A DNA stretch of 64,000 nucleotides, from the NCBI GenBank assembly GCA_028284145.1, contig JANQSH010000061.1:1-64000 (forward strand). The letters run 5' to 3'. Source of the DNA: Planctomycetaceae bacterium. GTDB taxonomy: Bacteria > Planctomycetota > Planctomycetia > Planctomycetales > Planctomycetaceae. Position 1 is the stretch's first letter, and the number at the start of each line of letters is the position of its first letter. Below the pieces are notes generated by a model. It was not told where the DNA came from and ran no database searches. It saw only the letters and a list, made by a program, of their open reading frames with translations. This document shows, one piece after another, positions 1-9,055 of this stretch. A program made the translations under genes and the position numbers.

Positions 1-66
1 GAATAATACAGTGGAAAACCAGTGTGATTTCGGATGAACCCGAAGAATGGAAATCAGGGATTTTTT

Positions 67-84
67 GGAGGGACCCCTCCTTTT
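67..84 (+). terminator. Possible intrinsic terminator
   Basis: A short GC-rich inverted repeat (ggagg/cctcc around a 4-nt loop) is followed by TTTT. It lies before any gene I can call and would end transcription entering from the left. The stem is only about 5 bp, so support is weak. Confidence 0.25.
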
Positions 85-260
85 CTCCTGACAAGTAAAA
101 GTTATTATATACATACACTCAATAAGAATACATCGCATTTGGGGCATTTTTTGAAGAAAGTCAGGCACGGCCGAGCCATCCTGAGGGGAAAAACAGGACG
201 GGATGACAGGATAGTCGCGATTGCCGCGCGTCGTGTGAACATTTTGAACACAGCATCGCG

Positions 261-274
261 TAGCACGTCGGCTA
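261..274 (-). repeat. R2 fragment
   Basis: The sequence tagcacgtcggct is the reverse complement of the core of the R2 repeat seen at 24773-24860 and 49520-49581. Only the core is recognisable. The rest of the first 320 bases holds nothing else I can name. Confidence 0.35.
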
Positions 275-324
275 TGGGAATGGATTCCTCATGACTTCGT
301 CATCCTGGCCTGGCGAGCAAACCG

Positions 325-505
325 GGTTACACCACGTCGTTTAACCTGCAAACATAGTACCTTGCCAAGGCTTTGCTGGGGGGGCGTATTAACATAACCT
401 GTTCCTTTATCGCTGTTTGCAACTTCACCAAACCCAGTTTCTTATCTTGACGGTCCACCAGTTCCCCACGAACCGGTGGCGTCACACGAAAAGTAAACTG
501 CCCTA
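325..505 (+). repeat. R1 repeat, long copy with nested I1 element
   Basis: The right end (gtcacacgaaaagtaaactg then ccct) and the internal cctgcaaacat box match the R1 family. The left end is worn and lacks the AGAGCGTATTACGCTCT palindrome. The copy is lengthened by an I1 element at about 356-459. The last bases of the element provide the TAG stop of the lipoprotein gene that ends at 503 on the opposite strand. Confidence 0.7.
356..459 (+). mobile_element. I1 element nested in R1
   Basis: About 105 bp running from gtaccttgccaaggctttg to ttgacggtccacc. It is also present at 59877-59978 in the same orientation and at 44925-45029 inverted. Each time it interrupts an R1 repeat. It has no coding capacity, and its imperfect terminal inverted repeats resemble a MITE. 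Confidence 0.6.
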
Positions 506-1318
506 TTGTGGATCGCGTCCTTTCAAGTCAACAGCGGGGGCCGCCGCTTCATCCTGCGGCGAGGGTGGCGGTTTCTCGCTGACAATGAGCGTTTCCAAAG
601 AGAGAGCACGCCGCCTGGCGACTTCTGCTGTCTCGGCAACGCCTTGGGGAATCACGTACAGGACGGCCACCTGCATAACACCATTTTCCGCCAGATAGAG
701 CGTTGCCGTGTAATCCTGCCGATTGACCTTGAGATCACCTGTTGCGGTCCGCAGTTCTTTCTTCGCCGCGAAGGAAGGGCCGGAGGGGATCACCTCTTTG
801 ATCATGACTTCCAACTCAGCGGGCCACTGATCTGATGACACATTGCTGCCGATATGGTGAAGAAAATCGCGATGGAACGTTGCAGCCTGTTCTTTTTCGC
901 CTTGCTGGTGCAACACAAAATTGCTGGCCAGGAAGATGTAAGCGGGTCGATCATTGCCATCCACAGACAACGCTGCCTGCCAGGCTGCCAGCAAATGCGG
1001 AATGCCGCCGCGAATGAAACCGGGCTGGCGGGTATCGGGTGGCACATTGAGGACATTCCCGTCATCGTCGTATTCCGGCATCGGTGGTGGCAGAAGAGAG
1101 AATGGCAACGAAGCACGAACTTCCACACCAAAATTCCGCCACGGCTTCACATTCAAATGCTGATCGAGCATGTGCCGGTATTCAAAGTACTCCGCCGTAG
1201 CCGCCAGTCGTTGTTCATACGTCTGTGAGCCGCACCCCGGCACAACACACATGCTCCCAACGACTGTCATCAGACAGATGCAGGTTCGAGTGGATATGCC
1301 TGAGCAGGTGGTATTCAA
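503..1318 (-). CDS. Putative lipoprotein of unknown function
   Basis: A 271-residue protein with a hydrophobic N-terminus ending in VVPGC (Cys29), which fits a lipoprotein signal peptide, although Pro in the lipobox is unusual. The remainder is soluble, with a central segment that looks like a helical repeat around a conserved-looking AAWQAALSVDG stretch, and a Pro-rich C-terminus. I do not recognise a named family. The gene is last in a minus-strand run after the SNF2 and NYN genes, about 100 bp beyond the latter. Its TAG stop lies inside the end of an R1 repeat, so the tail may have been altered by the repeat's insertion. It is probably anchored to a membrane; function is unknown. Confidence 0.7.
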   Translation of the reverse strand: MNTTCSGISTRTCICLMTVVGSMCVVPGCGSQTYEQRLAATAEYFEYRHMLDQHLNVKPWRNFGVEVRASLPFSLLPPPMPEYDDDGNVLNVPPDTRQPGFIRGGIPHLLAAWQAALSVDGNDRPAYIFLASNFVLHQQGEKEQAATFHRDFLHHIGSNVSSDQWPAELEVMIKEVIPSGPSFAAKKELRTATGDLKVNRQDYTATLYLAENGVMQVAVLYVIPQGVAETAEVARRRALSLETLIVSEKPPPSPQDEAAAPAVDLKGRDPQ

Positions 1319-1419
1319 GTTACGTATCCTGTCGATGCCAAGCGGGGATTCATATCTTGATTGTGATCTGGCGATGATGGAGAGTCAACGCTGCCCCAGA
1401 CGCAGACACAACTCATCTC

Positions 1420-2040
1420 TTATTCGACTTCGTCTCTGGTGATCCTGTCAATCTCTCGTTGCAGGTCATCGACCGGCCCTTTCAGTTCTTGTGTCTCCGG
1501 CATACTCCCGAAGATGGACATCCAACGAGATACCTCCATCGCGGGCGTTGCACCGGAATACTTGGGGTGGTCCGATGTTCCTCGGTTTTTGGCAGGTCTT
1601 TGTCCGAGCTGCCGGGCAATCGGCCCCGCTTCCAGCAAATCGGCCACAAAAACTTCGCTGTCGATCGCCTTCGCTTTCCGTTTGCGTGCGGCTTTGTGCA
1701 GCCGGTGGTCGCTCGAAATGATGACGATACGTCTGGGATGACTGTGATCGGAGATCCAATCTTCAATTTCTCGATCGGCATCGCCATCTTTGCGGGCATA
1801 GATGATCGTCATTGAGCGAAAATACTGCTCTTCAAACTGGCCTTCCGGTGCGTTTTGAGCATCGAACACAAACGTCGTCCGTTTTCGCTGGGCTTCTGAG
1901 AAAACCTCAGCCAGTGAAGCGATGAACTTTTCCCGAAGCGATCGGAACTCCCCCGGCCCGAATTCCGCCCGCATTACACCGGCGGCATGCATCAGATTGT
2001 ATCCGTCGATCAACAGAACCGGTTTTTCCGGAAGTTTCAT
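1420..2040 (-). CDS. NYN-domain (YacP/Rae1-like) ribonuclease
   Basis: A 206-residue protein beginning with VLLIDGYNLMHA, the N-terminal acidic motif of the NYN (PIN-like) nuclease fold. DAQNAPEG lies near residue 60, ARKDGDADREIEDWI near 85 and VIISSDHRLHKAA near 110; together these supply the Asp residues that bind the catalytic metal. The family includes B. subtilis Rae1 (YacP), a ribosome-associated endoribonuclease. The C-terminal 60 residues are a basic extension with no clear fold. The gene begins 27 bp after the SNF2 helicase stop on the same strand, so the two are probably cotranscribed. An RNase role is inferred from family membership; the substrate is unknown. Confidence 0.8.
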   Translation of the reverse strand: MKLPEKPVLLIDGYNLMHAAGVMRAEFGPGEFRSLREKFIASLAEVFSEAQRKRTTFVFDAQNAPEGQFEEQYFRSMTIIYARKDGDADREIEDWISDHSHPRRIVIISSDHRLHKAARKRKAKAIDSEVFVADLLEAGPIARQLGQRPAKNRGTSDHPKYSGATPAMEVSRWMSIFGSMPETQELKGPVDDLQREIDRITRDEVE

Positions 2041-2067
2041 AGCAGCATTCCGGGCTGCAATGCATCG

Positions 2068-5000
2068 TTACATCAGCAGCATTTCAAGCTCTTCGCTGGT
2101 CAGATTCCTGATCATGCTATTGTCGGCTGTCAGAATCGCCTCGGCGAGTGAACGTTTTTTTCCCTGAAGCTCGGCAATCCGTTCTTCCACGCTGTTTCGG
2201 CAAATCAGACGGTATGCGACGACTTTTCTTGACTGTCCCACACGGTGCGCCCGGTCAATCGCCTGCGATTCAATTGCGGGATTCCACCACGGATCGAGCA
2301 GAAAGACATAATCGGCCGCCGTCAGATTGAGGCCCAGCCCTCCCGCTTTGAGGCTGATCAGAAAGACGCCGCACTCGTCGTCCGATTGAAACCGTTCGAC
2401 ACGTTCTTTTCGGTTTCGCGTCTGGCCATCGAGATACTCATACACAATGCCCCGTTTGTCGAGGTGTTTTTTGACAATCGCCAGCATGCTGGTGAATTGC
2501 GAAAAGACCAGCGCTTTGTGACCTTCCATCAACAGTTCATCCAGATGCATTGTCAGCACATCCAGTTTTGCGGACGAGTCGTCAATCAGCTTTTCATCGA
2601 GCAGGGCAGGGTGGCAGGCAGCCTGTCTCAGTCGCAGCAATGCTTCCAGTACGTGCATCTTCGATTTATTCAAGCCCTGCTGTGCAACCATTCCCAGAAG
2701 CGACTGACGATAGTGATCGCGCAGTTCTTCATACATCCGTTCCTGTTCGGGTCCCATGTCGCACAGAATGGTCTGCTCAATTTTCTCCGGCAATTCGCTG
2801 GCTACCTGCTTTTTCGTCCGTCGCAAAATGAAGGGACGTAAGCCGTTGGCCAGCAGCGTTCGCGACTCTTCATCCTGACTGTCCGCGGCAAACAGCTTGA
2901 ATGCAGAGGAACGCCCCAGCATGCCGGGATTGAGAAACTCGAAAATTGACCACAAGTCGCCCAGGTGGTTTTCGATGGGGGTACCGCTCAAAGCGATGCG
3001 GTGTTCCCCCTGCAGCAATCGGCACGCCTTGGCAATTTGCGAACCCGGGTTTTTAATCGTCTGAGCTTCATCGAGCACGAGGTAATCGAACTGGATTTCC
3101 CGCAACGACATGATGTCCCGGCGGACAGTCCCATACGTGGACAGGATGATATTGTATTCCGGAAACGTCGGTCTGAGCGAAGCCCGATCCAGCCCGGAAT
3201 ACTCGAGGACTTTCAACTCGGGCGTGAACCTGGCGCATTCCTGGGCCCAGTTGAACAGCAACGATTTCGGTACGACAATCAGCGTTGGCGGCAGGGAGGG
3301 GGTGTTCCGGACCCGTTCCTGCAGAATCGCCAGCACCTGAATCGTCTTTCCCAGTCCCATGTCGTCGGCGAGACACCCCCCGAGTTGAAACTGCTGAAGA
3401 AAACTCATCCAGCCGATACCCTCGCGCTGGTAGCCACGCAACTCACCGACGAAGCCATCCGGCTCGTCGCAGGCCAGATCGGCAATGCTGGTCCGGAAGT
3501 TCTCCCGCAAGTCCTGAAACGTCTTGTCGTAGTCGACGCTGTCCTGGGCAGCCAGCAATGCATCTAACAGCGCGATCTGATTTGCAGAAAACTTGAGGTG
3601 ATTCTCTTCCGTCTCGCCCAGACCGGAGAGCAGTCCGTACTCGGAAATCCATTCCTCAGGCAGAATTCCAAGTGACCCGTCGTCCAACCGAATGGTCGTC
3701 TCGCCACGGCTCAGGGCGGAAAGCAGTTCGGGGAACGAGATATGGCGTCCATCAAATTCGACGTCGCCATGTAACTCGAACCAGTCAATGTTCGACTCGA
3801 CGCGGAACTTGAGTTCCCCCGGTTGATGAACGCGACTGCCATCCGCGTGAACTTCCCAGCCAAGTTTTACCAGTTGCCGGACTGCTGGACCAAGGCTCTT
3901 GATCGGGATCTCTGCATCGCGACCCTGCTGGCGACGATGCTGCAGCAACCGGAAACCGCTATCGTGCAGTTGCTGCCAGGCGTCGTCCTCTTTTTCGCTG
4001 TCGCGGACGAGGTAACGTTTCTCTTTTCGTTGCACAATGGCCCATTGCCTGCTTGACCCCCGCACTTTGCTGTTTTCGTAATCGAAAACCAGTTCGCAGT
4101 GAACCTTGTCTGCCTGCCAGCGAGATTTGCGGGGTGTGCGAATCAAAAGTTGTGGTTTCGGCTCGGCGCGCACTTCTTCCAGTTGAAGCTCTTCCGGCAA
4201 CTCCAGTCGCGGTAGAACGGGCATATCGAACAGATTGTCGACCAGTTCGTGTTCAGCATTTTTGGGAATGAACGGTGCACCGTTTCGCAGTAGTTCGATC
4301 CACGAAAATGTGCCGTCGTCGCGGAAATGCGCGATCGTGTGCCCCACAATCACAAAACCACCAGGAACGATCAATCGAACATCCTGTAGCCCGACCAAAG
4401 TCTTTCCTCGGGACAACTTGCCCTGCAGTGTCCACCCCTCCTCATCTTCCTCATCATCAGCACGAGAGACAGAGAGGACCAGATCCCAGGCATGGTTGTC
4501 GTCCCATGTCAGTGGTTGGGTTTCCCGTGAAGTCTCCTCCGCAATTCTTAGCCGCTGCGAATGACACATGATGGGCAACAAGGTTTCTCCCAACTCAAAC
4601 GGGATGCGAAACCGACTGATGGCCGTTTGCGTTTCACTTTGCTGCGAATACCAGGATGCTCTTTCGGCAATGGCACCGGTCATGTAAGAGATGAGTTTCC
4701 GGTCATCCTCATCTTCGATCTCGTGCAAACGGTCGCCCCGGATTTTCAGAGGTTTGATTTTTCCCCACTGGCCACTCGAACGTCGTTGCCGTTGCGACGT
4801 ATGAATAACAAACTGTTGTGCTTCACGGCTTCGTTCAATATCGATTTCGTAAAAGATCTCGCGATCGCGCGAGGTCGTGTCAGCGGCTGATCGGGCATCC
4901 AAAGATTGTTTGACGCTGAGAAGTTTCTTTTGCCAATCTGGAAGAACTGGTTCGGCGAGTTCGCTGCGCGTCGCTCGATTCGGAAACTGGGGAATCAACG

Positions 5001-5385
5001 ATTCGTCCAGTTCCTCCTCATCCCAATCGATGGGTTCGGAGCGGAAGTCACTGATTGTGACGAAGGGAGGGATTTGCCCCTGGCGTGGTATGCCCGAAAG
5101 AATGCGCTGTTCATCCACCGCCAGAATCGTCGCCCAGATGTGTTTGCACGCCGGTTGAGGCCGACTGCCAAGCTTGCAGTTACAACTCATGTGCAGCTGG
5201 TCAGCATCCCGCGTCAACTGCGTCTGGTATTCGGCTCCATCTTCGACCAGTCCCATCACGTATTCGGGAGTGATTTGTGTGAGGACGACCCGTTCGGCTT
5301 CCAGGTAGGCAGCGCCTCGAAATCGAATGTCTCCTCGAAAGCGGCCTTCGTAAATCTCCGCAAGTGTCATGCTGAATGTCGTCAA
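2068..5385 (-). CDS. SWIM zinc-finger SNF2-family helicase
   Basis: A 1105-residue protein. A SWIM zinc finger occupies residues 66-84 (CNC, then CKH). A long middle region has no clear motif. A complete SNF2 ATPase follows: ADDMGLGKTIQV (Walker A) near 675, DEAQ (motif II) near 772, SGTPIEN (motif III), VFSQFTSML near 965 and DRAHRVGQ (motif VI) near 1048. Bacterial SWIM-SNF2 (HepA/RapA-like) proteins are ATP-driven translocases on DNA or on transcription complexes. Length and domain order are normal for the bacterial family. The start is the first ATG of the frame, and the LarA-like gene diverges upstream. The precise cellular role cannot be read from the sequence. Confidence 0.92.
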   Translation of the reverse strand: MTTFSMTLAEIYEGRFRGDIRFRGAAYLEAERVVLTQITPEYVMGLVEDGAEYQTQLTRDADQLHMSCNCKLGSRPQPACKHIWATILAVDEQRILSGIPRQGQIPPFVTISDFRSEPIDWDEEELDESLIPQFPNRATRSELAEPVLPDWQKKLLSVKQSLDARSAADTTSRDREIFYEIDIERSREAQQFVIHTSQRQRRSSGQWGKIKPLKIRGDRLHEIEDEDDRKLISYMTGAIAERASWYSQQSETQTAISRFRIPFELGETLLPIMCHSQRLRIAEETSRETQPLTWDDNHAWDLVLSVSRADDEEDEEGWTLQGKLSRGKTLVGLQDVRLIVPGGFVIVGHTIAHFRDDGTFSWIELLRNGAPFIPKNAEHELVDNLFDMPVLPRLELPEELQLEEVRAEPKPQLLIRTPRKSRWQADKVHCELVFDYENSKVRGSSRQWAIVQRKEKRYLVRDSEKEDDAWQQLHDSGFRLLQHRRQQGRDAEIPIKSLGPAVRQLVKLGWEVHADGSRVHQPGELKFRVESNIDWFELHGDVEFDGRHISFPELLSALSRGETTIRLDDGSLGILPEEWISEYGLLSGLGETEENHLKFSANQIALLDALLAAQDSVDYDKTFQDLRENFRTSIADLACDEPDGFVGELRGYQREGIGWMSFLQQFQLGGCLADDMGLGKTIQVLAILQERVRNTPSLPPTLIVVPKSLLFNWAQECARFTPELKVLEYSGLDRASLRPTFPEYNIILSTYGTVRRDIMSLREIQFDYLVLDEAQTIKNPGSQIAKACRLLQGEHRIALSGTPIENHLGDLWSIFEFLNPGMLGRSSAFKLFAADSQDEESRTLLANGLRPFILRRTKKQVASELPEKIEQTILCDMGPEQERMYEELRDHYRQSLLGMVAQQGLNKSKMHVLEALLRLRQAACHPALLDEKLIDDSSAKLDVLTMHLDELLMEGHKALVFSQFTSMLAIVKKHLDKRGIVYEYLDGQTRNRKERVERFQSDDECGVFLISLKAGGLGLNLTAADYVFLLDPWWNPAIESQAIDRAHRVGQSRKVVAYRLICRNSVEERIAELQGKKRSLAEAILTADNSMIRNLTSEELEMLLM

Positions 5386-5727
5386 TCTATCTATGAAGAA
5401 TCTGAGATTGTCAGTCTGTGGTCGCGCAGCGCAATCCGAAGACTAGCAGATTGACCTTTTTTGAACACCCTTTTCGCTGAGGTTTTTTGATGATTCCCCA
5501 ATCTCCCGTCAAGCCAATCCCCCCGTCAGGATTGTGTTTGCCTGCAGCAGCTTACCATTTGGTGTAATGTCTCTGGCTCGTGGAGGCCTGTTTGTTGGCC
5601 GAACGAGCCGAAAAGCTCCGTTCAGACTCGCGGCTGAATTCCTCGCTGATATGATGGCATTGCAAAAGAACATCCCGAAAGCAGACCTCATCTGCCACCG
5701 GACAATCGACCGAAAAGCGAGCGAAGT
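5386..5727. other. Divergent intergenic region
   Basis: It separates the minus-strand SNF2 gene from the plus-strand LarA-like gene, so it should hold both promoters; I could not define either with confidence. It contains a truncated R1 repeat at 5546-5600 and no open frame that looks coding. Confidence 0.5.
5546..5600 (-). repeat. R1 repeat, truncated
   Basis: Matches the first half of R1 read on this strand: a gcagcttacc box, ggtgtaatgtctctggctcg, then tggaggcctg. The half carrying the AATACGCTCT palindrome is missing. Confidence 0.55.
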
Positions 5728-6966
5728 ATGAATGACCTGTCGGTAATGACCGATCAGCAGGTTCAGGACTGGTGCGATGCCAACCTCCCTGCAGAGGACT
5801 TTTCTGGAAAACGAGTACTGCTGATTATTCCGGACGCAACCCGTACCGCACCATTACCTCTGTTGTTTCAGACGATCCACCGCAAGTTGAAAAATGACGT
5901 CACAAAGCTGGATATTCTGATCGCGCTGGGAACGCACCGTGCGATGACTCCGGACGAAATCGATGCGCATCTGGGATTTGATGATTCCAATCGAGCCAGG
6001 TTTTCCGACGTCGAAGTCTTCAATCATGAATGGGACAATCCCGACGCATTGACCGAAATCGGAACTCTTTCCAAAGCGGTGACGAGCGAGATTTCTGACG
6101 GCCTGCTGAAGGTTGATGTTTCGGTGCAGATTAACGCCCGCATTAAGAATTACGACCTGTTGCTGGTCGTCGGGCCTGTGTTTCCACACGAGGTGGTTGG
6201 GTTTTCCGGAGGAAACAAATACTTTTTTCCAGGCATTTCCGGACCTAAACTGCTGAATTTCTTTCACTGGCTCGGTGCTTTGATTACCAATGTCGGGATT
6301 ATCGGCAATAAACAGACACCTGTTCGACAGGTCGTTGATCGCGCTGCTGAGTTGATTCCGGTCCAACGACGTTGTATCACGTTCGTTGTTGACCCGCAGG
6401 CAAGACCGTATGGACTGTTTTATGGCACGCCGGAGTCAGCATGGAATCAGGCGGCCGACCTCTCTTCTCAGGTTCATATCAAACGCAAACCGAGACCGTT
6501 CCGGCAGGTTTTGTCCTGTGCGCCTCCGATGTACGACGAGCTTTGGGTGGCGGGAAAATGCATGTATAAGCTCGAACCGGTAGTCGAGGATGGGGGCGAA
6601 CTGATCATATACGCGCCTCACATGAGTGAAATTTCGGTGACGCACGGAACGCTGATTGAGGAGATTGGATACCACGTGCGCGACTTTTTCGCGAAGCAGT
6701 GGGATCAATTCAAAGACTACCCCTGGGGAATTCTCGCCCACAGCACGCATGTGCGCGGACAAGGCTCATTTGAGAACGGTGTCGAAACCCCCCGCATTCA
6801 GGTCACGGTTGCATCTCAGATTCCGCCTGAGAAATGTGCCCGGATCAACCTTGGATACCGAGACCCGGAGACGATCGATGTGGAATCGTTTGCCGATCGG
6901 GAAGACGAAGGGGTTCTGTTGATTCGAAAAGCGGGCGAACACCTTTATCGCCTCGAAGGAGAATAA
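5728..6966 (+). CDS. LarA-family (nickel-pincer racemase/epimerase-like) protein
   Basis: A 412-residue protein of the lactate racemase family (DUF2088 plus C-terminal domain). Visible hallmarks are PDATRTAP (residues 35-42), ALGTHRAM around His70, FNHEWDN with His100, PHEVVG with His154, NKYFFPGISG with Lys164, and FFHWLG with His180. The 10- and 16-residue spacings His154-Lys164-His180 equal those of His174, Lys184 and His200 in the Lactobacillus plantarum enzyme, where Lys184 carries the Ni-pincer nucleotide. The product should therefore bind that cofactor and catalyse hydride-transfer racemisation or epimerisation of a 2-hydroxyacid; the substrate is not predictable. The cofactor genes larB, larC and larE are not in the window. 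The phosphatase gene follows 6 bp downstream. Confidence 0.88.
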   Translation: MNDLSVMTDQQVQDWCDANLPAEDFSGKRVLLIIPDATRTAPLPLLFQTIHRKLKNDVTKLDILIALGTHRAMTPDEIDAHLGFDDSNRARFSDVEVFNHEWDNPDALTEIGTLSKAVTSEISDGLLKVDVSVQINARIKNYDLLLVVGPVFPHEVVGFSGGNKYFFPGISGPKLLNFFHWLGALITNVGIIGNKQTPVRQVVDRAAELIPVQRRCITFVVDPQARPYGLFYGTPESAWNQAADLSSQVHIKRKPRPFRQVLSCAPPMYDELWVAGKCMYKLEPVVEDGGELIIYAPHMSEISVTHGTLIEEIGYHVRDFFAKQWDQFKDYPWGILAHSTHVRGQGSFENGVETPRIQVTVASQIPPEKCARINLGYRDPETIDVESFADREDEGVLLIRKAGEHLYRLEGE

Positions 6967-6972
6967 TTCGCG

Positions 6973-7770
6973 ATGACGATGGATTCAGAACAACTGCAGG
7001 AGCGACTCGAATTTGCGCGGGAGATCGCCCGGCATGTCGCCGACGAAATTCTGCGGTATTACCGCGCCGATGATCTCGAAGTTGAGTTGAAGGGGGATTC
7101 GAGCCCGGTCACTTTGGCGGATCGCAACGCCGAGCAGTTGCTGCGAGAAAGAATCGCCGAGCGATATCCCGACGATTCGATTCTCGGCGAAGAGTTTGAC
7201 GACAGAGTTGGCAGTGGTTCCTGCCGGTGGATTCTCGATCCGATCGATGGCACGAAATCATTCATTCATGGGGTGCCCCTGTTCGGCACTTTGATCGGAA
7301 TGCAACACGAAACGGATTGTCTGTTGGGCGTCTGCCATTTCCCTGCTTTGGATGAAATGTATTTCGCCGGTAGAGGACTTGGTGCCTGGCAGCATAAAGG
7401 GGATAAAGAGCCGGAGCGAATTCGCGTGTCGAAAACAGCCTCTTTGGATGAGGCGTTGTTCTGTTCTTCATCGGTGACGGGTTGGGCTGAAGTTGGACGG
7501 AGGGATGCGTTTGAAGATCTGTGTGAACAGACACGTGTCGCCAGAACATGGGGCGATTGCTACGGCTATATGCTGGTTGCCAGCGGGCGTGGCGATGTGA
7601 TGGTTGACCCTCAGTTAAACGAATGGGATTGTGCGGCCATCCTGCCGATTGTCACCGAAGCAGGTGGCGAATTCCTGGATTGGAAGGGCAAAGCAAAGAT
7701 CGACTCAGGAAACGGTTTCGCCACGTCACCCACCTTGAAAGATGCAGTCCTGACAATCCTGGCTGATTGA
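6973..7770 (+). CDS. Inositol monophosphatase-family phosphatase, probably histidinol-phosphatase type
   Basis: A 265-residue protein with the family's Mg-binding motifs: GEEF (residues 72-75), DPIDGTKSF (89-97) and NEWDCAA near 215. The SFIHGVPLFGTLIGM segment after DPIDGT is typical of the HisN-type (histidinol-phosphate phosphatase) branch more than of CysQ or SuhB. The start is an ATG with AAGGAG 11 bp upstream; a second in-frame ATG lies two codons later. It sits 6 bp after the LarA-like gene, so the two form an operon, which may mean the natural substrate is related to the LarA reaction rather than to histidine. The fold is certain, the substrate inferred. Confidence 0.88.
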   Translation: MTMDSEQLQERLEFAREIARHVADEILRYYRADDLEVELKGDSSPVTLADRNAEQLLRERIAERYPDDSILGEEFDDRVGSGSCRWILDPIDGTKSFIHGVPLFGTLIGMQHETDCLLGVCHFPALDEMYFAGRGLGAWQHKGDKEPERIRVSKTASLDEALFCSSSVTGWAEVGRRDAFEDLCEQTRVARTWGDCYGYMLVASGRGDVMVDPQLNEWDCAAILPIVTEAGGEFLDWKGKAKIDSGNGFATSPTLKDAVLTILAD

Positions 7771-7818
7771 TTGACTCCACGCCGCCTCAACCGTTGACAT
7801 GTTCAAAGCGCATACAAA

Positions 7819-7846
7819 ACGGGAGATGAGACGGCTCACCTCCCGT
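7819..7846 (-). terminator. Intrinsic terminator between convergent genes
   Basis: A 12-bp stem with one mismatch (acgggag...ctcccgt, 4-nt loop) lies between the phosphatase gene ending at 7770 and the minus-strand gene ending at 7894. Read on the minus strand the hairpin is followed by TTTTG, as expected for an intrinsic terminator. On the plus strand it lacks a U-tract. Confidence 0.6.
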
Positions 7847-7893
7847 CATTCAGATTGAACCCGCCATTTATGTCGAGTTGGCAGTGGAAACGA

Positions 7894-8598
7894 TCAGTCG
7901 AGTTTGAATCCACCGAGGCCACCACCGAAGATATCGTTGCCGCCCGGAGCCGCTGCACCACCATCAGCTTCACCGAGTGGTGCGGGATCACCTTTTTTGC
8001 GAGCCTCTCGAGTATCGCCAATGCCTTTAATGCGATTTTCACGAGCCGCCTTTTGTCTGGCAATCCGCTCTTCACGAGCTTTCCTGGCCATGAAAGCTCG
8101 TTTTTCTGTCACGGACATATTTTTGAAGGCTTCCTGTTCCATCGACTTTTTCTGGGCCGCAAAGTACTGTTCGGGCGTGTCGTAGCCCTGTTTCTTCATT
8201 TCGGCAACTTTGGATTGATATTCACGCTTCCAACGATCATACATCTCACGTTGCAATCTCTGCTGATCATAGGCAATCTGTTGTTGAACGCGTTGGTACT
8301 CTTGCTGGAACCGCTGAATCTCCCGTTGCATTTCCTGTGCGGCTTTGGGATCGCCCTGAGTGGCGCGAATCTGCAACTGCTGAACCTTGATTTGCGCTTG
8401 CTGCTGCTTCTTTGCCAATTCCAGTTGACGGTTATAAATCTGCCGCATTCGGTAAGAGGGATCGTTGCGATTGTGGTTGTAATTAGGGAATGGCGCAGCG
8501 AATGACTCCGTGGCCATTGCCAGAATCGTCGCACCACAAGTGATCAAACCGACGAATTTGCATAGACTTTTTAACCCAGGCATTTTGATGTACTCCAT
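7894..8598 (-). CDS. Gln-rich coiled-coil secreted protein (paralogue 1)
   Basis: A 234-residue protein from the ATG at 8598, which gives MEYIKMPGLKSLCKFVG followed by a hydrophobic stretch and the cleavage-like motif ESFAAP. A longer open frame upstream lacks a signal sequence at its start. The mature part is a long Gln/Lys/Arg-rich coiled coil, then EKRAFMARKAREER and ARENRIK, and a Gly-rich tail ending GGFKLD. The gene at 9056-9856 has the same plan and the same ARENRIK and FKLD motifs, so they are tandem paralogues. I know of no assigned function; a periplasmic or cell-surface structural role is a guess. A terminator lies just downstream. Confidence 0.75.
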   Translation of the reverse strand: MEYIKMPGLKSLCKFVGLITCGATILAMATESFAAPFPNYNHNRNDPSYRMRQIYNRQLELAKKQQQAQIKVQQLQIRATQGDPKAAQEMQREIQRFQQEYQRVQQQIAYDQQRLQREMYDRWKREYQSKVAEMKKQGYDTPEQYFAAQKKSMEQEAFKNMSVTEKRAFMARKAREERIARQKAARENRIKGIGDTREARKKGDPAPLGEADGGAAAPGGNDIFGGGLGGFKLD

Positions 8599-9055
8599 GT
8601 TGATTTCAGAATGAAATCGAGGCGAGAATCTATTCTGGACAACGCACAGCCAACTCTTCGGAGCAGATGACTCATCCACCTGCTTCGTCGTCTCAGGCAG
8701 TCGCCGAAATCTCAGCAATGCGGTATCTAAATTACGTCACTATTGAATTAGTTTACACAGCCAGGTGGATATTTCAAATACTATTTGGCCAGCAGGGAAT
8801 GATTACCCCCTCCTATCTTTAATATACAAACAAATATGCGAAATCATTCTCCAAACTCCTGTCAACCTGGCATGGATTTTCGGACTTTCTTGTCGATTTT
8901 CGCATCTGGTCCCTCCACTGAGGAAACAGGATATTCTGTAACCTGTTTATTTTTATTTGGTTACAAACGATTATCCGTGTAGAGACAAAATCACCACAGG
9001 ACGATCTCGATGGTGTTGAAATACTTGAGAACTTACTGTCGAGAACGAACTCCGC
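8599..9055. other. Intergenic region between the Gln-rich paralogues
   Basis: About 450 bases, AT-rich between 8740 and 8960. It should contain the promoter of the downstream paralogue and the terminator of the upstream one. I see no coding frame, no repeat-family copy and no strong hairpin. Confidence 0.4.

Noticed and set aside
34-294. 86-residue plus-strand open frame at the window start
   Set aside because: No ribosome site, no recognisable motif, and it runs through an R2 core fragment.
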